The notes below the pieces were generated by a model that searched no databases, was not told where the DNA came from, and saw nothing but the letters and a program-made list of their open reading frames with translations. Of a DNA stretch of 64,000 nt, positions 36,624-47,942 are shown piece after piece. Source of the stretch: Tragulus kanchil (Eukaryota > Chordata > Mammalia > Artiodactyla > Tragulidae); NCBI GenBank assembly GCA_022376925.1, contig JAIOJX010000026.1, positions 200,298,400 through 200,362,399 of the forward strand, given 5' to 3'. A program made the position numbers and the translations under genes. How positions within the stretch are numbered: position 1 is the first letter of the stretch; every line of letters starts with the position of its first letter.

Positions 36624-36714
36624 GTTATGGTGCCCTCAGTAGTTTGTGGTGTCATATGTAGTTATGGTGTCATACGTAGTTATGGTGTTATACGTAGTTA
36701 TGGTGTCATACGTA
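36624..36714 (+). repeat. 18-bp minisatellite, five units
   Basis: The unit 'gttatggtgtcatacgta' repeats about five times with small variants. The first unit reads 'gttatggtgccctcagta'. In the duplicate (37755-37845) the first unit has the consensus sequence instead. This is a simple tandem repeat with no spacers, not a CRISPR array. Confidence 0.93.
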
Positions 36715-37253
36715 CCTCCTAGTGGGTCCTGAATGGACAAGAGCTGTAGGGAAATTCCAAGTTGTGCCAATGAGATTCTTACTCTGTATTTATATATTAA
36801 GACAAAAGAAAATGAGAAACAAGGTAAGAGGGAGAAGGAGAGAGGCTACCATGTGGATAAATCTAGTGCAGAAAGAGAAAACAAATGAAGCAGATATTCA
36901 GAAAAGGAGACACAAGCTCTCTAATTCTTACGTCTAGTTCCTTTCCAAGTCTGACCAAAAGATTTACTAAACTTGAGTTCCACGTAGTCCTCCTGGCTCC
37001 TTATAATAAACCCCTCCTCACTTTGTGCTTATCCTAGCTTGGCATTACGTTTGATAGGTCGGAACAAGAGTCCTAATAAATAAAGCTGGCATGAGTTTGA
37101 GTTGGGTCTAGAAAGGGGAGGCAGGAAGGGGCCAAAATGTAACTACAGGTTTCTCTGACTTATCCCAGGTAGAAGAGTGATAACATACTCACTGGCATGA
37201 GTTTGAGTTGGGTCTAGAAAGGGAGCGCCAGAAGGTTCGATTAGCCAGTGAGC

Positions 37254-37459
37254 ACTCTTTGGAAAAGACCCTGATGCTGGGCAAGACTGAGGGCAAGAGG
37301 AGAAGAGAGTACAGAGGATGAGATAGTTGGATGGCATCACTGACTCAATGGGTACGAGTTTGAGCAAACTCAGGTGATAGTAAAGGACAGGGAAGCTTGG
37401 CATGCTGCAGGCATGGGGTCGCAAAAAGTCAGACATGACTTAGTGACTGAACTACAATT
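37254..37459 (+). mobile_element. BovB 3' terminus (third copy)
   Basis: Third occurrence of the BovB end, matching 35020-35225 and 36123-36328. It is created by overlapping duplications 13 and 14. Confidence 0.92.
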
Positions 37460-37593
37460 ACGACAAGGGGAGATGAGAACATAGGGGCCAGAAGAGGGCC
37501 ATGAAGTAATGTGTGCCACTTTGCAGGGTAAAAGAAAAAGTGGAGCCATTGTATTGGGAATTGGTCCAGCCCATCTTCTATAACTGCTATATG

Positions 37594-37731
37594 TGAATCA
37601 AAGCAGCAGTATTACCTAGGGGCTTTTTAAAAATGCAGAATCTCCAGCCTTATTCCAGACTCAATCAGAATTTACACTTAAACCAGATAACCATTTGATT
37701 TGTCTGCACATTGTAGTTTGAGAAGCATGGG
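37594..37731 (+). mobile_element. MER5A-like element (duplicate copy)
   Basis: This is the copy of 36463-36600 in duplication 14 copy B. Confidence 0.65.
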
Positions 37732-37754
37732 TCACTGCGACTAGATTCCTCTGA

Positions 37755-37845
37755 GTTATGGTGTCATACGTAGTTTGTGGTGTCATATGTAGTTATGGTG
37801 TCATACGTAGTTATGGTGTTATACGTAGTTATGGTGTCATACGTA
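37755..37845 (+). repeat. 18-bp minisatellite (duplicate copy)
   Basis: This is the counterpart of 36624-36714. The first unit is the consensus form here and a variant there. Confidence 0.93.
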
Positions 37846-38589
37846 CCTCCTAGTGGGTCCTGAATGGACAAGAGCTGTAGGGAAATTCCAAGTTGTGCCA
37901 ATGAGATTCTTACTCTGTATTTATATATTAAGACAAAAGAAAATGAGAAACAAGGTAAGAGGGAGAAGGAGAGAGGCTACCATGTGGATAAATCTAGTGC
38001 AGAAAGAGAAAACAAATGAAGCAGATATTCAGAAAAGGAGACACAAGCTCTCTAATTCTTACGTCTAGTTCCTTTCCAAGTCTGACCAAAAGATTTACTA
38101 AACTTGAGTTCCACGTAGTCCTCCTGGCTCCTTATAATAAACCCCTCCTCACTTTGTGCTTATCCTAGCTTGGCATTACGTTTGATAGGTCGGAACAAGA
38201 GTCCTAATAAATAAAGCTGGCATGAGTTTGAGTTGGGTCTAGAAAGGGGAGGCAGGAAGGGGCCAAAATGTAACTACAGGTTTCTCTGACTTATCCCAGG
38301 TAGAAGAGAGTGATAACATACTCACTATGTGTGAGTGCCCCATAAACCTTCTGAACTAATGAACTGAGGTATTGTTCTCAGTCTTTTGAAGTGTATTTTT
38401 ATGCTAATCACAAGCAATTCCACTTCAAATTGGGAGCGCCTGAGAGATGGTCATCTGAGTTGGCCAGTGTTTTTTATGCTACCCACCATTCCCTCAGTCT
38501 TTCTCTCCTTTCATACCTCATTCTATTCTCTGCTCTTGCTCCTGGTCTCACCAGCTCAATGATAATAAACTGGTCTCTGTTCCCAGTTG

Positions 38590-38630
38590 GAAACAAGGTA
38601 AGAGGGAGAAGGAGAGAGGCTACCATGTGG
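38590..38630 (+). repeat. 41-bp isolated third copy of a unit segment
   Basis: The 41 bases 'gaaacaaggtaagaggga...' to 'taccatgtgg' are identical to 36816-36856 and 37947-37987. Here both flanks are unrelated. It lies about 260 bases past the end of duplication 14. It may be a small assembly misplacement or a real short duplication. Confidence 0.9.
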
Positions 38631-38995
38631 GAGAGCTCTGTCAGTCATATCTGCTCCAATGGGGTGGCTATTGCTATGGGATTAACCAGTAGCGGGATGA
38701 CTCTGTCTCTTTGAACAGATGATGTAGACTGTTGGCTTCTTGTAGGGGCCTCTCTTTCTGTCCTCGCTGGTCTCAGTTCACTTCCCCACGCCCATCTTAA
38801 CCATAATATTGGTAGTTGTGACAAGTTGCCCTTAAGCTCTGTTAGAAAATACATATTTCAGAGGATAGATTTCTCTTCCCCCATATCTGAACATATTCTT
38901 AGAATGCTGGGAAAACTCACCAATGGCCATTATGTAGTACTTATATGTAAGGAATTCTAGATAATGAATGGGTAGAAAGTATGTGATCACAGGAC

Positions 38996-41177
38996 ATAAT
39001 AGAGCACGGATGAACCAGCAAGAAGCCTAAATCAAGAGACTGTTAATGCTATTATCCCCAAAGTCATTACTGTATGGCTTGTACATCATAGGCTATTTGA
39101 GAATTATGAGGAATTTGATTGCCAAAGCAAAACTAAACTAGAACAAATTAGGGGAAATAGCCCAAGAAACAAATGCTAGGTAAGGAAATCACACAGGATC
39201 TCTGAAACATTTCCTCACATTTGCTGTTGTTTAAAAGATGAGCGAAGAAACCGTCCCCATTTCACTAATTCTGTTCTCTCACAGATCCAGATAAAGGTAC
39301 AACCAATGAAGTCTAGAGATCTGAAATGATCCAGATAAAAGTATAATAAATAAATTCTAGAGAGATATAAAAAAAGAAAAAAAAAAAGAATCCTGCACTT
39401 TCCTGGAGCTCTGCTGTACCTGCTTCTCTTTGCCTTTCCAACATGTGTCTTATCACTGCAGAGTCTCTCCAGTGAGCTGTGTGAAACCAAGCTCCCAGAA
39501 GCAGTCATCTGGGAAACAGTGAAATTGCCCTCTAAGGACCATTATGAGAGCTGAGAACTCACAGTGACGACCTGCAGACTCTGAACGCTCCCTCTGCTCC
39601 CCTAGGTGGTCCAGGAAAGCAAAAGCTGAACTGTGGAGAACACTAGCTAAGGAATAAAGAGTCAAAGTTCAGAAGGAATCAATTTTGAGTTTAATCACTC
39701 TTGATAAAAATTCTTCTAAGGGATAACATATTTTCCTGCCTTCTACAAGTACGCCCAACTTGTAAACAACCGACAGTCTCCGACAAGCGATGGTTTAGGT
39801 AACAATTTTTTGAGTTTACATGGTGTAAAAGCATTATATATTTAGCAGAAGCCATACTTCAAATTTTGAATTTTGATCTTCTCCTGGGCTAGCGGGATGT
39901 ATTAAGATCATCTCTCATGATGCTAGTGGAAGCGAACTGAAGCTCCCACTCAGCCACATGATCTGGAGGACGAACAACTGATCCACTCAAAACCACTTGG
40001 TACGGAGACAACCGATCTGTTTTCACTTTCAGTGCAGTGCTCAATAAATTACATGAGATGTTTAGCACTTTTATGAAATTGGTAGAAATTTTGTATAATA
40101 GAGCACGGATGAACCAGCAAGAAGCCTAAATCAAGAGACTGTTAATGCTATTATCCCCAAAGTCATTACTGTATGGCTTGTACATCATAGGCTATTTGAG
40201 AATTATGAGGAATTTGATTGCCAAAGCAAAACTAAACTAGAACAAATTAGGAAATAGCCCAAGAAACAAATGCTAGGTAAGGAAATCACACAGGATCTCT
40301 GAAACATTTCCTCACATTTGCTGTTGTTTAAAAGATGAGCGAAGAAACCGTCCCCATTTCACTAATTCTGTTCTCTCACAGATCCAGATAAAGGTACAAC
40401 CAATGAAGTCTAGAGATCTGAAATGATCCAGATAAAAGTATAATAAATAAATTCTAGAGAGATATAAAAAAAGAAAAAAAAAAAGAATCCTGCACTTTCC
40501 TGGAGCTCTGCTGTACCTGCTTCTCTTTGCCTTTCCAACATGTGTCTTATCACTGCAGAGTCTCTCCAGTGAGCTGTGTGAAACCAAGCTCCCAGAAGCA
40601 GTCATCTGGGAAACAGTGAAATTGCCCTCTAAGGACCATTATGAGAGCTGAGAACTCACAGTGACGACCTGCAGACTCTGAACGCTCCCTCTGCTCCCCT
40701 AGGTGGTCCAGGAAAGCAAAAGCTGAACTGTGGAGAACACTAGCTAAGGAATAAAGAGTCAAAGTTCAGAAGGAATCAATTTTGAGTTTAATCACTCTTG
40801 ATAAAAATTCTTCTAAGGGATAACATATTTTCCTGCCTTCTACAAGTACGCCCAACTTGTAAACAACCGACAGTCTCCGACAAGCGATGGTTTAGGTAAC
40901 AATTTTTTGAGTTTACATGGTGTAAAAGCATTATATATTTAGCAGAAGCCATACTTCAAATTTTGAATTTTGATCTTCTCCTGGGCTAGCGGGATGTATT
41001 AAGATCATCTCTCATGATGCTAGTGGAAGCGAACTGAAGCTCCCACTCAGCCACATGATCTGGAGGACGAACAACTGATCCACTCAAAACCACTTGGTAC
41101 GGAGACAACCGATCTGTTTTCACTTTCAGTGCAGTGCTCAATAAATTACATGAGATGTTTAGCACTTTTTATGAAAT
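38996..41177. repeat. tandem duplication 15 (unit 1,099 bp)
   Basis: Copy A is 38996-40079 and copy B 40095-41177. The filler 40080-40094 'tggtagaaattttgt' resembles a damaged form of the true continuation 'aggctttgtggtagataac' at 41178. The unit contains an older 44-bp tandem repeat at 39283-39370 ('gatccagataaaggtacaac' / 'gatccagataaaagtataat'). Confidence 0.96.
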
Positions 41178-41462
41178 AGGCTTTGTGGTAGATAACTTTT
41201 GTTTCAGATAGGCTGAGCTAAAGTTATGATGTTCAGTAGGTCAGGTGCATTGAATGCACTTTGACTTAGAGAGTTTCCAACTTAGGGTAGATTTATTGGG
41301 ACGTAACCCCATTGTAAGTTGAAGAAAATCTGTAATTTGATTATCAGCGATTTAATAAATGGTCTGTTTTCAGGGATCCCTATGAACAGATTCCTCTGAT
41401 GTCTGCTGTGGTCTGGATGTTAGAACACTACAATTTGACTTCCCTCGGTCTTACTTTTCAGT

Positions 41463-41483
41463 AAAAAAAAAAAAAAAAAAAAA
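41463..41483 (+). repeat. poly-A run of about 21 bases
   Basis: A homopolymer A run follows 'cttttcagt'. No SINE or LINE body could be tied to it. Confidence 0.9.
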
Positions 41484-41663
41484 CTTCATATAGGGGTTCT
41501 CAACATTACCAAATTCTGCCTTCTGTTGTCATTCACTCCTTGGAGACATCCTCTGTAGGTTACTTTCCTATCTCACTGTTGTGGGTGAGTCTAGTTCACG
41601 TCCATTTCTTTTGTTATGGGAATTAAACCAGTTCTTTTGATTTAATTATTTTCTCTCTTCTTC

Positions 41664-41820
41664 TTTTTTTAAGCCTTTATTTTGCTTTTAACTTTTACAG
41701 AGTTTTGCTGTTTACAGATATGTATGTTCCCAGATTAGTCATAGGTATATCTCCCCCCCACCCCCGTCCCACCCCTCCCGACCATCAGTGACCTGTAAGG
41801 GCATATGAACACTGCAAGGC
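41664..41820 (-). mobile_element. L1 3' UTR fragment in reverse
   Basis: A T run is followed by 'agagttttgctgtttacaga', 'tatgttcccagattagtcat' and a C-rich block. This is the reverse complement of the L1 end at 34320-34428. A duplicate is at 42754-42910. Confidence 0.75.
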
Positions 41821-42753
41821 TCTCCTTCCTTGGAGAAATCCAGACCTGTACTCATTCTTGTCTGTGCTGATGCTACATTACATATGGTGCTATCCAAAGG
41901 TGAGAGGGAAGGGGACGGATTGCTGTCTTTAAAGGACCTACTTTTCACTTTCCCCAACCTCATACCTTTCCCAGTGGAAGGGAGGTGCTTCTTGAGACAT
42001 CCCTCTGAGTGTGAGAGAGCAGAGAGGAGAAGCCCTGAGAGGAGTAGGGTAGAAACACAGTGGGCATATCTCTCTTCTTCCATGAGAATCCCTAATGTAG
42101 AAGTTGCAAAAGGATGGCCTCGCAAACTTGACTGCATTGTATTTAAAAGAAAGGAAAATGACATAAGCTGCCAACATTTACAAAACAGGATATTTGCACA
42201 GATAGCTAAATTTCCAAATTGTCTTGGAAAAATCGTGAACTATGTGGCTATGTAAAATTAGCATGTGGTAGGAGCTGAGCAGCAGCTGCATGCTGTAGGT
42301 GGGACATTTGCTCTCCATGTGGCCTCAGTGCCACCAGCATGTCTTGTATTGAACTCAGTCAGTTTCACTCTTACACATCACCTCCAGAGGCATGTGAGTA
42401 TGTGATCTCTGGGACAATCCCTGGAGAGGTAAGTTGGAGGTGTGCAAATCCATTCATAGAAACAGCAGCACCGTATCTTGGAAACAATAAGAACTTGACA
42501 CATGCTTATTGGATTGATGTGATTTTTGAATCTTTGGACCAGAAAACATGACACCAGGAGGACCCTGATTGCAGGTTTAGTTTGGAGGTTTTGCAAATCC
42601 AAATTCTGCCTTCTGTTGTCATTCACTCCTTGGAGACATCCTCTGTAGGTTACTTTCCTATCTCACTGTTGTGGGTGAGTCTAGTTCACGTCCATTTCTT
42701 TTGTTATGGGAATTAAACCAGTTCTTTTGATTTAATTATTTTCTCTCTTCTTC

Positions 42754-42910
42754 TTTTTTTAAGCCTTTATTTTGCTTTTAACTTTTACAGAGTTTTGCTG
42801 TTTACAGATATGTATGTTCCCAGATTAGTCATAGGTATATCTCCCCCCCACCCCCGTCCCACCCCTCCCGACCATCAGTGACCTGTAAGGGCATATGAAC
42901 ACTGCAAGGC
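42754..42910 (-). mobile_element. L1 3' UTR fragment (duplicate copy)
   Basis: This is the copy of 41664-41820 within duplication 16 copy B. Confidence 0.75.
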
Positions 42911-43656
42911 TCTCCTTCCTTGGAGAAATCCAGACCTGTACTCATTCTTGTCTGTGCTGATGCTACATTACATATGGTGCTATCCAAAGGTGAGAGGGAA
43001 GGGGACGGATTGCTGTCTTTAAAGGACCTACTTTTCACTTTCCCCAACCTCATACCTTTCCCAGTGGAAGGGAGGTGCTTCTTGAGACATCCCTCTGAGT
43101 GTGAGAGAGCAGAGAGGAGAAGCCCTGAGAGGAGTAGGGTAGAAACACAGTGGGCATATCTCTCTTCTTCCATGAGAATCCCTAATGTAGAAGTTGCAAA
43201 AGGATGGCCTCGCAAACTTGACTGCATTGTATTTAAAAGAAAGGAAAATGACATAAGCTGCCAACATTTACAAAACAGGATATTTGCACAGATAGCTAAA
43301 TTTCCAAATTGTCTTGGAAAAATCGTGAACTATGTGGCTATGTAAAATTAGCATGTGGTAGGAGCTGAGCAGCAGCTGCATGCTGTAGGTGGGACATTTG
43401 CTCTCCATGTGGCCTCAGTGCCACCAGCATGTCTTGTATTGAACTCAGTCAGTTTCACTCTTACACATCACCTCCAGAGGCATGTGAGTATGTGATCTCT
43501 GGGACAATCCCTGGAGAGGTAAGTTGGAGGTGTGCAAATCCATTCATAGAAACAGCAGCACCGTATCTTGGAAACAATAAGAACTTGACACATGCTTATT
43601 GGATTGATGTGATTTTTGAATCTTTGGACCAGAAAACATGACACCAGGAGGACCCT

Positions 43657-45364
43657 AGACTTGCATGATAACATTGATTATATAGCTATCATTAAAGAGT
43701 GATAGATGTTGATTTTGTTCAAGTACAACAAATGTCTATCACATACTCCTGACATATTGAAAACACTTTCTGGGATTTAAGTGTCTTGTTATTTTATCAG
43801 GCATCTTGCAAAGAAATGACATGCATTTTACAATCACCCAGCCTGTAAAAGAAAGTCAGACCATTGCCTATCCAATGCTGACTATTTCTGGATTTGTGCA
43901 GTCTGAGCCACTGAGGAGAAATAGTCTACTTTCATTTCTTTCACCTTAACTTGCTACTTCTTTGAATATAAATCACTAACATTTTACTGCTTTAATTGTT
44001 TGGCATCTCAGGGTTAGTGGATTAGGAGACAGAGTGAACATCCATAGAATGAAAACTAAGAAAATCTAGTATTTGGAAGATAAAGAGGATGAAATAAAAT
44101 ACCTATCCATTTGGTTCAATTTGAAAGAAAAGAAATGGATAGAATTTAAAATGTTGCAGGTTTTATTTTGAGGACTGATGACATAATGCATGGAAAGCAC
44201 ATCACACAGTCTGGCAACTAGAAGTGTCCAGTTAATTGTTAGCTATTATTAGTTTATAGCAAGTGCTTAGCCTTCATCTCAGTATCTGAAAAGAACCTAC
44301 TTTGAACACTCTATTGTTAAAATGTTAGTGGAGATCTGGACTTGGTCATGGCTTAGTGTCACTCTTCAGTTTTTAATTTCCAAGTCTCAGTCCAGGTGCT
44401 GAGGATCCCTTGGGCACGGAGACTGAATTATCTTCCTTGTCCTTTGAGTGAGGCTCAAAGAGCCAGGACGCAGAAGTGGCTGGTGATGCCTCAGTTTGGT
44501 AATTGCTCTCCATGAGGCAGCTAAATTGTTACAGTTCTAATGGGCATCTTCCAACAAAACATAATTTATTACAGAAAACGAAGGACACTATTAAAGGGAT
44601 CAAAATAAGCCCCAAGACCTGGGGAGGAGGAGTGGATAATTGTTTAATGACAGTTTCTGTGCCTTCCTCTTCCCTCCCCTCCCCCACTTCACCTTAACTG
44701 TGCCAAGAACATCATAGCTACCATCAGAACATCATAGCAACCATCTTTCTGTCTTGGGTTTCCTCTCTATTCAGTCCGTCGCTAAAGCTCAGGAAAACCT
44801 CGTGGTTTATTTCAATGAACTGCATAATTTGATGCAACAGTGGTAGCTAAAATGGTTCCCTTTCAGCCAACAGAGTACTGATTTATAGCATAGACACTGA
44901 ACTTCTTATTGTTTAAATAAAAATTCCTGCACAGAATAATACTTCCCGTCCACACAGTTCTGAGAATCATACTGTCATTTTTTTTTTTTTTTTTGATGGG
45001 AGTGATTTAGCAAATAAACACACCAACTTCAAAGATTTCCATCTTGTTTTCATATAACCTAAATGAGATTAGCTGACTAGTGATTTATGCTACCACAACC
45101 TTCCGTTGCTCCCCACTTTAAATAAAAATATGGTTATAATTAAAATCACATGAACTTGAAATTTTTAGCTTCTAAAAAATAAGATGGATGACTCGATGGT
45201 TGCCAAGAGAGACTCCGGAGTATCCTCATCACATCAAGGCACATGGCTCTGGAGCTGCACGCCTGGCGTGTGCCCGCTGTCCACCAGAACTCAGCCTCCA
45301 TCAGAGTGGAAACGCTTCCCACAGCAGCAGCAACAACCAAACAATCACCACAACCCACACTTAC
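43657..45364. other. unduplicated unique DNA, no gene recognised
   Basis: This is AT-rich unique sequence. A short tandem pair 'agaacatcatagctaccatc' lies at 44705-44745 and a poly-T run at 44979-44994. A slightly GC-richer patch at 45235-45330 with a CAG-rich run ('cagcagcagcaacaacc') gives overlapping ORFs in two frames, but no domain or splice evidence. Confidence 0.55.
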
Positions 45365-45620
45365 ATAAGGCTCTATACTTTGTGAACTACTTCCACTTGT
45401 ATTTTTACTTTATTGTGATCTCTCAGCAGCCTGAGAGGATATGTGCGTGGGTCCTGTTATCTCCATTTCTGATGAGAAAACTAAGGCTCAGAGAGTGGAA
45501 GGGGCTTGCTCAACTCAAGGGACTTGTGCAAAAAAATAAGTGGAAGAGTTAGAACTTACCAATGAGCCATGTCCTCTGAATTCTGATCCAAGGATCTTTC
45601 TACTCTATCACTCTGACTCA
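45365..45620 (+). repeat. MIR SINE
   Basis: The MIR core order is visible: 'agcagcctgagaggatatgt', 'atctccatttctgatgagaa', 'aactaaggctcagagagtgg', 'gcttgctcaactcaagg', 'taagtggaagagttagaa'. It is an ancient mammalian tRNA-derived SINE with no TSD visible. Confidence 0.8.
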
Positions 45621-45649
45621 AATCGTATCACTACTTTCTGGGGTTTCAA

Positions 45650-45796
45650 ATAAAATTTTCCTTCTGACACTACTCATTCTCAAATTGGGGCTTTCACACA
45701 GGCTCAAACACTATTCTCTCTTCCTGGAAATTTCCTTTCCCAACCTTAAAATCAACTCCTTCTCAGAGAGAGTCGACCTTACACAGCCCCTCCTCT
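45650..45796 (+). repeat. L2 LINE fragment
   Basis: 'ttctctcttcctggaaattt' followed by 'aactccttctcagagagagt' and 'gaccttacacagcccctcc' follows the L2 3' region, which reads 'ctgcctggaa...ctcagagaggccttccctgacc'. Confidence 0.55.
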
Positions 45797-46106
45797 ACTG
45801 TTTTGGTTTGCTGCTATGACAATATTACTCGGCTTAAAGAGAGATTTGTTGTCTCACAGTTTTGGAGGCTGAAAGCCCAAAGTAAAAGCGTTGGCAGGGC
45901 TGACTCCCTTGCAGGATATAGGGAAGGATCTGTTTCAGGCCTCTCTCGCTGATGTGTAGATGGCTATCATCATGTTCACATGGCATTCTCCCTGTCAACA
46001 TAGCTGTGTCCAAAGTTCTTTTTTGTATAAGGATACTAGTGATACCGGATTTGGGCCCACCCCAATCATCTCATTTTACCTTAATTATCCCTTTAAAAAC
46101 TTTGTC
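45797..46106 (-). mobile_element. MLT1-type LTR in reverse, left part
   Basis: In reverse orientation, 'gtctcacagttttggaggct', 'tgtagatggctatcatcatg', 'gtataaggatactagtgata' and 'gggcccaccccaatcatctc' match an MLT1 LTR. It breaks at about 46106, where an L1 is inserted, and resumes at 46865. It has no retroviral coding sequence. Confidence 0.82.
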
Positions 46107-46410
46107 ATATACAGCGAAGTAAGTCAGCAAGAGAAAACATATCATACATTAATGCATATATGGAATGTATAAAAATGGTACAGATGAACTCATTTGCAGG
46201 GTAGGATAGAGATGCAGATGTAGAGCATGGATGTGTGGATACGGGGGTGGAGTAAACGGGGAGCTGGGATTGACATATATACACTGCCATGAATAAAATA
46301 TAGATAGCTAGTGGGAACCTGGAGTATAGCACAGGCAGCTCAGTTCGGCGCTCTGTGATCACTTAGATGAGTGGGATGGGGTGGATGGGAGGGAGGCTCA
46401 TGAGGGAGGG

Positions 46411-46550
46411 GCTTCCCTGGGCTCACTGGTAAAGAATCCGCCTGCAATGCAGGAAATCAGGGTTTGATCCCCCAACTGGGAAGATCCCCCGGAGGAGGGC
46501 ATGGCAACCCACTCCAGTATTCTTGAAGTGACTAAGCAGCAGCAGTGGCA
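46411..46550 (+). mobile_element. Bov-tA SINE, short form, inside L1
   Basis: It has the tRNA-like head 'gcttccctgggctcactggt' and 'gtttgatcccccaactggga', then 'cactccagtattcttgaagt' and 'gactaagcagcagcagtgg'. The BovB-derived middle is deleted. Confidence 0.85.
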
Positions 46551-46628
46551 ACAATATATACATATCAGCTATATATATATAGCTGATTCTTGCTGTACAG
46601 AAAGCTAACACAACATTGTAAAGCAACT

Positions 46629-46843
46629 TATGTTGCTGTTTAGTGGCTTAGTCATGTGTGACTCTTTGTGACCACAGAGGCTGTAGCCCACCAGGCTCCT
46701 CTGTCCTTGAGATTTCCAGACAAGAATAATGGAGTGGGTTGCCATTTACTTCTCCAGGAGTTCTTCCCAATTCAGGGATCAAACTTGCATGTCCTACGTT
46801 GGCAGGTTCATTTCTTACTGCTGAGCCACCAGGGAAGGCCCCC
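46629..46843 (-). mobile_element. Bov-tA SINE inside L1, with 9-bp TSD
   Basis: In reverse it reads 'gtgtgactctttgtgaccac' through 'aagaataatggagtgggttg' to 'gagccaccagggaaggc'. 'aaagcaact' flanks it at 46620-46628 and 46844-46852, so it landed in the last ~30 bases of the L1. Confidence 0.9.
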
Positions 46844-46864
46844 AAAGCAACTATACCCCGGTCC

Positions 46865-46968
46865 AAAAAATAGCCCTATTTCCAAATACAGTCACATTCT
46901 GAGATACTGAGGGTCAGGGCTTCAACATATGAATTACAGGGGGACACAGTTCAGTCCTGAATACCTGA
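46865..46968 (-). mobile_element. MLT1-type LTR in reverse, right part
   Basis: It continues the LTR after the L1: 'ccctatttccaaatacagtc', 'acattctgagatactgaggg', 'ggcttcaacatatgaatta', 'gggggacacagttcagtcc'. A duplicate is at 47943-48046. Confidence 0.82.
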
Positions 46969-47181
46969 CTCCTCAGTGCATGTCTCTCTCAACTGTCCTG
47001 CTCTCCATCTCCATCAGTGGCATCACATTTTATGCAGCTGCTTCAGCCAACTCTGAATAATTCTCTCATTTCTTCTGTTTGCTACATTCCATTCATCAGC
47101 ACTGAGCTGAGCCCCCTGTGCTACTCTCCAGGTTCCCAAATCATCTCATTTTAACCTTAATTAATCCCTTTAAAAAACTTT

Positions 47182-47942
47182 GTCATATACAGCGAAGTAA
47201 GTCAGCAAGAGAAAACATATCATACATTAATGCATATATGGAATGTATAAAAATGGTACAGATGAACTCATTTGCAGGGTAGGATAGAGATGCAGATGTA
47301 GAGCATGGATGTGTGGATACGGGGGTGGAGTAAACGGGGAGCTGGGATTGACATATATACACTGCCATGAATAAAATATAGATAGCTAGTGGGAACCTGG
47401 AGTATAGCACAGGCAGCTCAGTTCGGCGCTCTGTGATCACTTAGATGAGTGGGATGGGGTGGATGGGAGGGAGGCTCATGAGGGAGGGGCTTCCCTGGGC
47501 TCACTGGTAAAGAATCCGCCTGCAATGCAGGAAATCAGGGTTTGATCCCCCAACTGGGAAGATCCCCCGGAGGAGGGCATGGCAACCCACTCCAGTATTC
47601 TTGAAGTGACTAAGCAGCAGCAGTGGCAACAATATATACATATCAGCTATATATATATAGCTGATTCTTGCTGTACAGAAAGCTAACACAACATTGTAAA
47701 GCAACTTATGTTGCTGTTTAGTGGCTTAGTCATGTGTGACTCTTTGTGACCACAGAGGCTGTAGCCCACCAGGCTCCTCTGTCCTTGAGATTTCCAGACA
47801 AGAATAATGGAGTGGGTTGCCATTTACTTCTCCAGGAGTTCTTCCCAATTCAGGGATCAAACTTGCATGTCCTACGTTGGCAGGTTCATTTCTTACTGCT
47901 GAGCCACCAGGGAAGGCCCCCAAAGCAACTATACCCCGGTCC
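47182..47942 (+). mobile_element. L1/Bov-tA nest (duplicate copy)
   Basis: This is the copy of 46107-46864 from duplication 17. The short Bov-tA lies at about 47489-47628, the reverse Bov-tA at 47707-47921, and both have the same TSDs. Confidence 0.88.

Larger units (their letters stand above)
36123..38326. repeat. tandem duplication 14 (unit ~1.13 kb, 60-bp chimeric filler)
   Basis: Copy A is 36123-37193 and copy B 37254-38326. The filler 37194-37253 begins with a repeat of 37088-37118 from inside copy A ('ggcatgagtttgagttggg') and then reads 'agcgccagaaggttcgatta', which is unmatched. Copy A overlaps duplication 13 copy B, so the BovB terminus appears three times. Confidence 0.95.
41509..43656. 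repeat. tandem duplication 16 (unit 1,090 bp)
   Basis: Copy A is 41509-42566 and copy B 42599-43656, the same length and with no difference I could see. The filler 42567-42598 is 32 unmatched bases. The unit carries an L1 3' fragment in reverse and antiparallel 141-codon ORFs that look incidental. Confidence 0.97.
46107..46864 (+). mobile_element. L1 3' end carrying two Bov-tA insertions
   Basis: L1 3' UTR phrases are 'gcgaagtaagtcagcaagag', 'gaactcatttgcagggtagg' and 'gtgggatggggtggatggga'. They are followed by a Bov-tA (46411-46550), then 'ttgctgtacagaaagctaac' and 'acaacattgtaaagcaact', then a second Bov-tA (46629-46843), then the L1 end 'aaagcaactataccccggtc'. The element sits inside an MLT1 LTR. 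A duplicate is at 47182-47942. Confidence 0.88.

Noticed and set aside
36624..36714. CRISPR-like repeat array
   Set aside because: The units are contiguous with no spacers, the repeat is 18 bp, and the context is mammalian. It is a minisatellite.
39740..41340. Possible ancient DNA transposon remnant around 'gggacgtaaccccattgtaa'
   Set aside because: The phrasing near 41290-41335 is suggestive, but I could not define ends, inverted repeats or a family, and duplication 15 cuts through the region.
41739..42255. Two antiparallel 141-codon ORFs as candidate genes (repeated at 42829-43345)
   Set aside because: They overlap on opposite strands. The reverse one runs into the C-rich L1 3' fragment. 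No domain, start context or splice evidence is visible, and recurrence is explained by duplication 16.
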